From Erysipelothrix sp. HDW6C (GTDB lineage Bacteria > Bacillota_I > Bacilli_A > Erysipelotrichales > Erysipelotrichaceae): DNA of 64,000 nt. Made by a program: the position numbers and the translations under genes. This document shows positions 58,148 through 64,000 of the stretch, piece by piece. The DNA lies in NCBI RefSeq assembly GCF_011299615.1, contig NZ_CP049861.1, forward strand, positions 310,001 to 374,000, given 5' to 3'. The notes beneath the pieces were generated by a model that saw nothing but the letters and a program-made list of their open reading frames with translations, had not been told where the DNA came from and searched no databases. Position 1 is the stretch's first letter, and each line of letters opens with the position of its first letter.

Positions 58148-59350
58148 GTGTCTGTGTCTGTTTTGCGTTTCACTATACATGTGAAATGCAACAGCAATAG
58201 GAATCATATATGACATCAAGGATGAACCCCCATATGAGATAAAGGGGAGTGTAATCCCAGTTATGGGAAGCACTGCGAGAATCATTCCGATGTTCTCCAA
58301 GTGTTGGAAGACAATCATACCAATAATTCCCATCATCATATAACGTTCACGCGGTAAATCAGAGCGGATTGTATTTGAAATTAGTTTGATATCAAATATG
58401 AATACGAGGGCAACAACACTGGCTGCTCCTATAAAACCAAAGTTTTGTGAAATAACCGCAAAAATAAAGTCGGTTTGTGCTTCTGGATAGATAGCGACGA
58501 GTGTACCCAATGGATGTCCAGTCATTCCAGCAGTTCCAATCGATGTTAAGGCTTGAAATAATTGATAGCCATGAGACATAGCATATTTTTCATAGTCCAG
58601 CCAACCATAGAATCGATCCAGACGGTAACTTGTTTTACCACCACCAAGCATCGAGTTCAAGAGTTCTGGGTTGGTACGATACAAGAATACAATTCCCAAA
58701 AGTAAACTTACAGCAAGTGTTCCGATAATAATAAACCATTCACGGCGAACGCCAGAAATGATAAACATGGTTGCCAAACTAAAGAGAATGACAATAGGGA
58801 CACCTGTATCGGGTTGAAGGATAATTAAGATAAGCGGTGGAATGGCAAATTTCGCCATTTTAAAGATGAGTTCAAAATCACTGCGAAACGTCGTCGCTTT
58901 TTTATTAATATTGTGTGTGTTAATCGTGTTGGCTGCTTTGATAATCAGCACAATTTTCATAAACTCGCTGGGTTGGAAGGAACCAATACCGGGAATTTGA
59001 TACCATGCGTTGGTTCCGTTTATGGCTTCCATAAAGCGGAAGTTGATAACACGATAATGGGCCAGAACGAGTCCAAACAGGAACACCATTAAAATCCAAT
59101 AGGCTACATCAATAACAGTAAACATGCGGTCAACGCCAATCTTAAGTAAAAAGGCGACAAGTATGAAACCAATGATATACCACATGATTTGTTTTTGTAC
59201 CAAACTGCGTGCTTCAGCAACGCCTTGATTTAAAAGTGGTGCCGATAAGTAAATAGCAACAATACTAATGACACCAAAGGCAAGCAAGATTAAAAGCAAA
59301 AATTTATCGAGCGTGAAGTGCCGTTTGCTTTCATTAATAAAATTGTTCAT
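58145..59350 (-). CDS. rodA: SEDS peptidoglycan polymerase, RodA/FtsW family
   Basis: Membrane glycosyltransferase, 401 aa, with about ten hydrophobic segments. Family motifs: NAWYQIPGIGSFQPSEFMKI, ILQPDTGVPIVI with the catalytic Asp, and the C-terminal GITLPFISYGGSSL. The FQPSE region and gene context look more like RodA than FtsW, but SpoVE/FtsW cannot be excluded. Its partner class B PBP is not in the window. AAAGGAG precedes the ATG. Confidence 0.88.
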   Translation of the reverse strand: MNNFINESKRHFTLDKFLLLILLAFGVISIVAIYLSAPLLNQGVAEARSLVQKQIMWYIIGFILVAFLLKIGVDRMFTVIDVAYWILMVFLFGLVLAHYRVINFRFMEAINGTNAWYQIPGIGSFQPSEFMKIVLIIKAANTINTHNINKKATTFRSDFELIFKMAKFAIPPLILIILQPDTGVPIVILFSLATMFIISGVRREWFIIIGTLAVSLLLGIVFLYRTNPELLNSMLGGGKTSYRLDRFYGWLDYEKYAMSHGYQLFQALTSIGTAGMTGHPLGTLVAIYPEAQTDFIFAVISQNFGFIGAASVVALVFIFDIKLISNTIRSDLPRERYMMMGIIGMIVFQHLENIGMILAVLPITGITLPFISYGGSSLMSYMIPIAVAFHMYSETQNRHRH

Positions 59351-59416
59351 AGTCGCTCCTTTTGTGAATGATATTTATAGTGTATAATAGTAAAAGAAAA
59401 GTAAGAGGTGTTCCAG

Positions 59417-60973
59417 ATGAATCGTCTTCAAACTTATTATGAACAATTACAGTTACCTGTAAAATCCTTGTTCTTCGGTTCTTTCTTAATTGCAATCGGT
59501 TCTTTGATTGCAAATCCATATATAAACAGTATTTTAAAACTTGATAATGCCACACTCGTTACAATATCACAAATATTGATGAGCTGTGGTGGTATCATTT
59601 TAACATATTTCCCAGTTTATGTTTTCATTAAATTGTTATCACATCAAAAGAATGAAACAAACATTGTGGTTGCGGGGATAATTTCCTATTTAATGTTTCT
59701 TGTAACGATGGTTTTCTTAACACCATCAACATCACCAGAAGCATCTTATATATCCAGCCTCACCATTATGCTTAACGGGAAACAACTGCATGTTTATCGC
59801 ACCGGAATCTTTGGATTGGTGGCGATCTTTTTCTTAATGCGCTTTATTTACCGAAAGACATCGCAAAAACGTAATATTGCGAATCTTTCATATGTTGATC
59901 GTGAAACAACACGCTTGGTAAGTTCCTTAGTGGGTGGTGCAGTAATTGGTGCGCTCTTTGCATTTGGTTGGCCTTATATTATTGATTCACTTTATGGCAT
60001 GATGGAATTCATTTCAAACGATGTAAACAATCCCATGAGTTTGTTTGCATATGGTGCACTTGAACGATTGCTTGCACTCTCAAATCTTGATTCAATTCTT
60101 CACCAGGAATTTTGGCTTAACACCTTGGGTGGAACATGGATGAATCTTGCCGGACAAACATTTGTTGGAGACGTCAACATTTGGGCGGCTCAACTTCAAG
60201 AAACTGTAAATTCATTTGGTGCCGGACGATTTACGAGTGCCTACTATGTCCTCAATATCTTCGCGGTTCCAGGATACTTTATGGCGATATCATCAACAAT
60301 ATCCAATAAAAAAGTTCGCAATGTAAATATTCCTGTGCTCTTCGCAGCAATCGCAGTCTCAATGATCAGTGGTGTCTTGTTACCTGTTGAAATCTTAATG
60401 TTACTCACAAGTCCAACGATTTATTTCTTCCACTTATTTATGACCAGCTTTATTTATGCGATTCTCAGTGGTTTCTCAGTTGCACTTGGGTTCTCCTACT
60501 TTGGAAGTCTCATGTCCGCATCTCCTGGGAATATCATTGACTTACTAGGAATTACTGGAAAATCTGTCTTGATTAGTAAAGTCCTTATTCTTGTATTGGT
60601 AGGTGTTATCGTATTTGTAGCATACTTTGCCTTTACTCGATTCTATTTTGAAAAAATTGCCCTTGATGTTCTTAACGTTACAAATAAAAAAGAACGTATT
60701 AATGAATTTGCAGAAGGCTTGGGCGGTTATGAAAACATTGAGTCTGTCTCAAGTACACTCACACGAATTCATGCAATCATCACCGATCGCGATGCTTTAA
60801 ATGTTGCATCACTGCACCGTCAAGGCGTAACGCGTATCGTTGAGACCCGTCAAGGATTTGTTATTTCCTTGGGGAGTGCTGCATTTATGACTCAAAAAGC
60901 AATTAATAAAGAATTGAAGCGTCTCAAAGCGCTTGAAGTAGTTCAGGAAGTTGATACGAATGAAACACAGTAA
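59417..60973 (+). CDS. Degenerate glucose-type PTS EIIBC-like membrane protein
   Basis: 518 aa, with about ten membrane segments, then an EIIB-like domain (about 430-505). The EIIC part resembles glucose-family permeases but has GVLLPVEI where these have GITEPIEF. In EIIB the phosphorylated Cys (CxTRLR) is replaced: the text reads VSSTLTRIH, with Thr447 at the Cys position (codon ACA, 60755-60757). It cannot be phosphorylated there. The start at 59417 follows AAGAGGTG. It overlaps mutS by 14 bases. Probably a sensor or non-PTS transporter; function unknown. Confidence 0.85.
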   Translation: MNRLQTYYEQLQLPVKSLFFGSFLIAIGSLIANPYINSILKLDNATLVTISQILMSCGGIILTYFPVYVFIKLLSHQKNETNIVVAGIISYLMFLVTMVFLTPSTSPEASYISSLTIMLNGKQLHVYRTGIFGLVAIFFLMRFIYRKTSQKRNIANLSYVDRETTRLVSSLVGGAVIGALFAFGWPYIIDSLYGMMEFISNDVNNPMSLFAYGALERLLALSNLDSILHQEFWLNTLGGTWMNLAGQTFVGDVNIWAAQLQETVNSFGAGRFTSAYYVLNIFAVPGYFMAISSTISNKKVRNVNIPVLFAAIAVSMISGVLLPVEILMLLTSPTIYFFHLFMTSFIYAILSGFSVALGFSYFGSLMSASPGNIIDLLGITGKSVLISKVLILVLVGVIVFVAYFAFTRFYFEKIALDVLNVTNKKERINEFAEGLGGYENIESVSSTLTRIHAIITDRDALNVASLHRQGVTRIVETRQGFVISLGSAAFMTQKAINKELKRLKALEVVQEVDTNETQ

Positions 60974-63470
60974 TTTAACCCCTATGTTGCAACAGTATAT
61001 GGATATAAAGGAAAACACCAATGATGCGTTGGTGTTTTATCGCTTAGGTGATTTCTACGAATTATTCTTTGAGGATGCAATTACTGCGTCGAAAGTTCTT
61101 GATCTTGTCCTTACTGCACGATCTGCAGGTGGAAATGAAAAAGCACCGATGTGTGGTGTTCCACACCATGCTGCAGCAAACTATATTCAAAAACTTGTCG
61201 CCTCTGGATATAAAGTAGCCATTGTAGAACAAGTTGAAAATCCCAAAGAAGTAAAAGGGATTGTCCGAAGAGAAGTTGTTGAAATTGTAACGCCAGGGAC
61301 ATACTTTGAAATGGATGACAATGAAACACGAGAGATTGCTGCGATTCATAGTGACCTTGTTTATGCCACCGTAGTCAGCTGCAATATTGTTAGTGGCGAA
61401 GTACGGGCGATACGCGTGATGAACGACTTTGTCGAAATCATCAAAGTGTTGCAACAATTTCAAGTGAAAGAGATTGTCCTTGCAGAAGATTTCAATCAAA
61501 GTATTATCGCTGAAATTTCTGGTAAAACGGATATTTACATCTCTTATGAAAATGACGTCGACCCAACTATTAAGCATTCGGATAATGCCATACAAAATGC
61601 TTTAGGTCGTCTGAATCAATATCTAATCTATACACACAAACGTTCCTTAGATCATTTAAGTGAGGTTGTGGTATTAAATGATTTATCATACTTACGTATG
61701 GATTATGCAACCATGACAAATCTCGAATTGATTGATCATCAAAAAGGAAAAGAGTTGTCGTTATATCATTTTTTGAATCGGACGCGAACCAACATGGGAT
61801 CTCGTGCTTTAAAGCAATACTTAATGCAACCCCTTGTTAATCTCGAAGATATCAAAATACGTCACAGCCAGATTGATACATTGATTGACGACTATATCCT
61901 TAACGACCGACTTGTGGATCTTCTTAAAGAAACATACGATGTTCATCGTGTCGTAGCACGTTTATCAACAGGAAAACACAACGCTCAAGATTTAGTACGT
62001 CTTAAGAAAACATTGGCAGTGCTTATTGATATTAAAGCAGAACTTACTACTTTTGATGAATTTCAGTTTATTGCTGCAATCGATGGACTGCAACCTGTTT
62101 TGGAAACACTAAGTAAGACTATTTGTGATGATGCCCCGGTTGCATTAAAAGAAGGTCGCACCTTTCAAAGTGGCGTTGATGATGAACTGGATGAATTGTT
62201 GGTTTTATCAAAGAACGGCAAACAATGGCTCATTGAATATGAAGCAGCACAACGCGAACGCACTGGTATTAAAAATCTAAAAGTTGGGTACACACGTGCA
62301 TTTGGATATTACATTGAAATCAGCAAGGGACAAATAGAAAATGTTCGTGATGATTTTGGCTACATACGCAAGCAAACACTTACAGCTGCAGAACGTTATA
62401 TCAGTGAAGAACTTCAAAATTACGAAGTGAAAATTAGTCAAGCAAGCGATCGAATTCTCGAAATTGAATCTCGTCTTTTTGACCAATATTCTGAATTTGT
62501 AAATGGTTATTCAAAGCAAATTCATCATATTGGTGATGCAATCGCAAATCTTGATGTGCTTGTGGCTCTTGCGGAAGTATCTTCACTTCCAGGGTATACA
62601 AAGCCTCATTTTGTCGATGGAAAAGTACTGGATATACGCAATGGGAAACATCCTGTTTTAGAAACAACACTCAAAGATCATCAATACATTGCCAGTGATG
62701 CAATTTTAGATGCTGACGATTATACCTTAATCTTAACTGGCCCTAACATGGGTGGTAAATCTACGTTCATGCGAATGGTTGCTCTCAATGCAATAATGGC
62801 CCAAGTTGGCTGCTACGTACCATGTGAGTCGTTGACAATGAGCATCGTTGATCAGATCTTTACACGCATGGGTGCGAGTGATGATATTCTAATGGGTCAA
62901 TCAACATTCATGGTAGAAATGATGGAAGCACAAGCCGCATTATCAAAAGCGACTGCACATTCGCTGATTTTGTTTGATGAAATTGGCCGGGGAACCTCCA
63001 CCTATGACGGGATGGCCCTTGCACAAGCAATCATCGAATACATTAACAATTCAATTAAAGCACGCACAATTTTCTCAACACATTACCATGAGTTGGTTAC
63101 TTTAGAGGAAATGTACAGTGGCATACGTAATGTTCATGTTGAAGTCCATGAAGAAAATGACCATGTAACATTCCTATACCGCGTCATTGACGGACGTGCT
63201 GATAAGTCGTATGGGATAAATGTTGCACGATTGGCACATTTACCACAAAGTATTATAGATCGCGCTAAGCAAAACTTAGCGTTACTCGAACTTAGCAAGG
63301 ATTCGGTCAATATTGATGCAAAGGTAGTTCAAATTGAAGTTGAACCCCAAGGCTACGCAACCATTAAACACAAACTGCAATCGGTGGATGTAAATCAATT
63401 AACACCCCTTGAAGCACTAATGTTTGTATCCGATCTAAAAAAAGCGTTAGGAGATGATTCACATGAGTAA
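60960..63470 (+). CDS. mutS: DNA mismatch repair protein MutS
   Basis: Mismatch recognition ATPase, 836 aa. The mismatch-binding FYELFFEDA (Phe-x-Glu) near residue 31 is intact. Walker A TGPNMGGKSTFMR, Walker B LILFDEIGRGTSTYDG and STHYHEL are present. It lies between the EIIBC-like gene and mutL, overlapping both. The start at 60960 is preferred over 60951, with AGGAAG about 10 bases upstream. Confidence 0.97.
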   Translation: MKHSNLTPMLQQYMDIKENTNDALVFYRLGDFYELFFEDAITASKVLDLVLTARSAGGNEKAPMCGVPHHAAANYIQKLVASGYKVAIVEQVENPKEVKGIVRREVVEIVTPGTYFEMDDNETREIAAIHSDLVYATVVSCNIVSGEVRAIRVMNDFVEIIKVLQQFQVKEIVLAEDFNQSIIAEISGKTDIYISYENDVDPTIKHSDNAIQNALGRLNQYLIYTHKRSLDHLSEVVVLNDLSYLRMDYATMTNLELIDHQKGKELSLYHFLNRTRTNMGSRALKQYLMQPLVNLEDIKIRHSQIDTLIDDYILNDRLVDLLKETYDVHRVVARLSTGKHNAQDLVRLKKTLAVLIDIKAELTTFDEFQFIAAIDGLQPVLETLSKTICDDAPVALKEGRTFQSGVDDELDELLVLSKNGKQWLIEYEAAQRERTGIKNLKVGYTRAFGYYIEISKGQIENVRDDFGYIRKQTLTAAERYISEELQNYEVKISQASDRILEIESRLFDQYSEFVNGYSKQIHHIGDAIANLDVLVALAEVSSLPGYTKPHFVDGKVLDIRNGKHPVLETTLKDHQYIASDAILDADDYTLILTGPNMGGKSTFMRMVALNAIMAQVGCYVPCESLTMSIVDQIFTRMGASDDILMGQSTFMVEMMEAQAALSKATAHSLILFDEIGRGTSTYDGMALAQAIIEYINNSIKARTIFSTHYHELVTLEEMYSGIRNVHVEVHEENDHVTFLYRVIDGRADKSYGINVARLAHLPQSIIDRAKQNLALLELSKDSVNIDAKVVQIEVEPQGYATIKHKLQSVDVNQLTPLEALMFVSDLKKALGDDSHE

Positions 63471-64000
63471 GGTTCATGTTCTCGATACACATCTTACCAA
63501 TATGATTGCTGCCGGTGAAGTAGTAGAACGTCCCGGTGGTATTATTAAGGAACTTGTTGAAAACTCAATCGATGCGAAAGCAACTCAGATTGAAGTGCGC
63601 ATCAGTGAAGGTGGTATGGGTTCGATTGAAGTGAGCGATAATGGCGAAGGCATGAGTGGGGAAGACCTTGTTCAGGCCTTTGAGCGCCACTCAACCAGTA
63701 AAATTTCTAACACACAAGATTTAAATGCAATTCATACGTTTGGATTTCGGGGAGAAGCCCTGCCCTCCATTGCATCCGTGAGTTACATTGAGGCAACAAC
63801 GAATGATGGTGAAACAAGCCATCGTCTTGTTATTGATAATGGAAAGAAAAGTGACGTTGAACGTTTTGCACGCAATGCAGGAACGACAATCTCAGTTCGA
63901 AACCTCTTTTTAAAGACTCCTGCTCGATTGAAGTATATAAAGAATGTTCACTATGAAACATCAATTATCCAAGATACGATGCAAAAATTTGCAATGAGTA
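63463..64000 (+). CDS. mutL: DNA mismatch repair protein MutL, partial
   Basis: N-terminal 179 codons; the gene runs off the window end. GHKL ATPase motifs: IAAGEVVERP, KELVENSIDAKAT, VSDNGEGM and GFRGEALPSIASV. After ERP the family usually has AS; here it is GG. The ATG overlaps the mutS stop by 8 bases. Confidence 0.95.
   Translation, partial: MSKVHVLDTHLTNMIAAGEVVERPGGIIKELVENSIDAKATQIEVRISEGGMGSIEVSDNGEGMSGEDLVQAFERHSTSKISNTQDLNAIHTFGFRGEALPSIASVSYIEATTNDGETSHRLVIDNGKKSDVERFARNAGTTISVRNLFLKTPARLKYIKNVHYETSIIQDTMQKFAMS

Overview
The window is the replication-origin region of a low-GC Firmicute. Gene content and order fit the Erysipelotrichia, most likely Erysipelothrix or a close relative; this is inferred from synteny and protein character, not from a database match. 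Supporting points are the rpmH-dnaA-dnaN-S4-recF-gyrB-gyrA core, a very small SRP RNA just before tadA-dnaX-recR, T-box leaders, and an LPNTG surface protein with a sortase.

The origin lies at about 40.1-42.2 kb. DnaA boxes flank dnaA on both sides, and a DnaA-trio unwinding element sits between dnaA and dnaN. Most genes are co-oriented with replication: left of the origin they run on the minus strand, right of it on the plus strand. The exceptions are mostly accessory: metNI, a GntR-ABC operon, a beta-glucoside PTS operon and a NUDIX pair on the left; a Cof phosphatase, a sortase, a CYTH protein and a RodA-like SEDS protein on the right.

Left arm, 0-40 kb. A methionine T-box leader controls metN and a frameshifted metI. 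Next come a small hypothetical gene, a YihX-like HAD phosphatase, tatD, mnmE, two tandem zinc-less sirtuins, a ClpP-fold SDH protease, and parB-parA-noc-rsmG. A Gfo/Idh oxidoreductase separates rsmG from mnmG. Then follow a YtrA-type ABC operon, metG with a histidine phosphatase and a tyrosine phosphatase, a Fur-family regulator, guaC, rsmI-holB-tmk, a NUDIX hydrolase, and a PRD regulator divergent from an EIIB-EIIC-EIIA-GH1 operon. The arm ends with a MucBP/LPNTG adhesin, divIC, rqcP-mfd-pth, and jag-yidC-rnpA-rpmH.

Right arm, 40-64 kb. dnaA, dnaN, the S4 protein gene, recF, gyrB and gyrA are followed by T-box-controlled serS. After it come the SRP RNA, a TadA-GNAT fusion, a sortase divergent from dnaX-recR, an unrecognised 288-residue protein, a CYTH protein, NAD kinase, a SEDS protein, a degenerate glucose-type PTS EIIBC, mutS and the start of mutL.

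The points most worth following are these. Two parS palindromes lie at unusual places: one inside the serS T-box leader, where it could also fold as an RNA hairpin, and one touching the -35 of the SRP RNA promoter. The Noc protein lacks the N-terminal membrane-targeting extension. The GH1 enzyme has Gln at the acid/base position. The EIIBC-like protein joined to mutS lacks the phosphorylated Cys. TadA is fused to an acetyltransferase domain. The sortase and dnaX promoters appear to share one -35 hexamer, and the sortase mRNA may be leaderless. metI carries a one-base frameshift in a G run. No tRNA, rRNA, CRISPR array or insertion sequence was seen.
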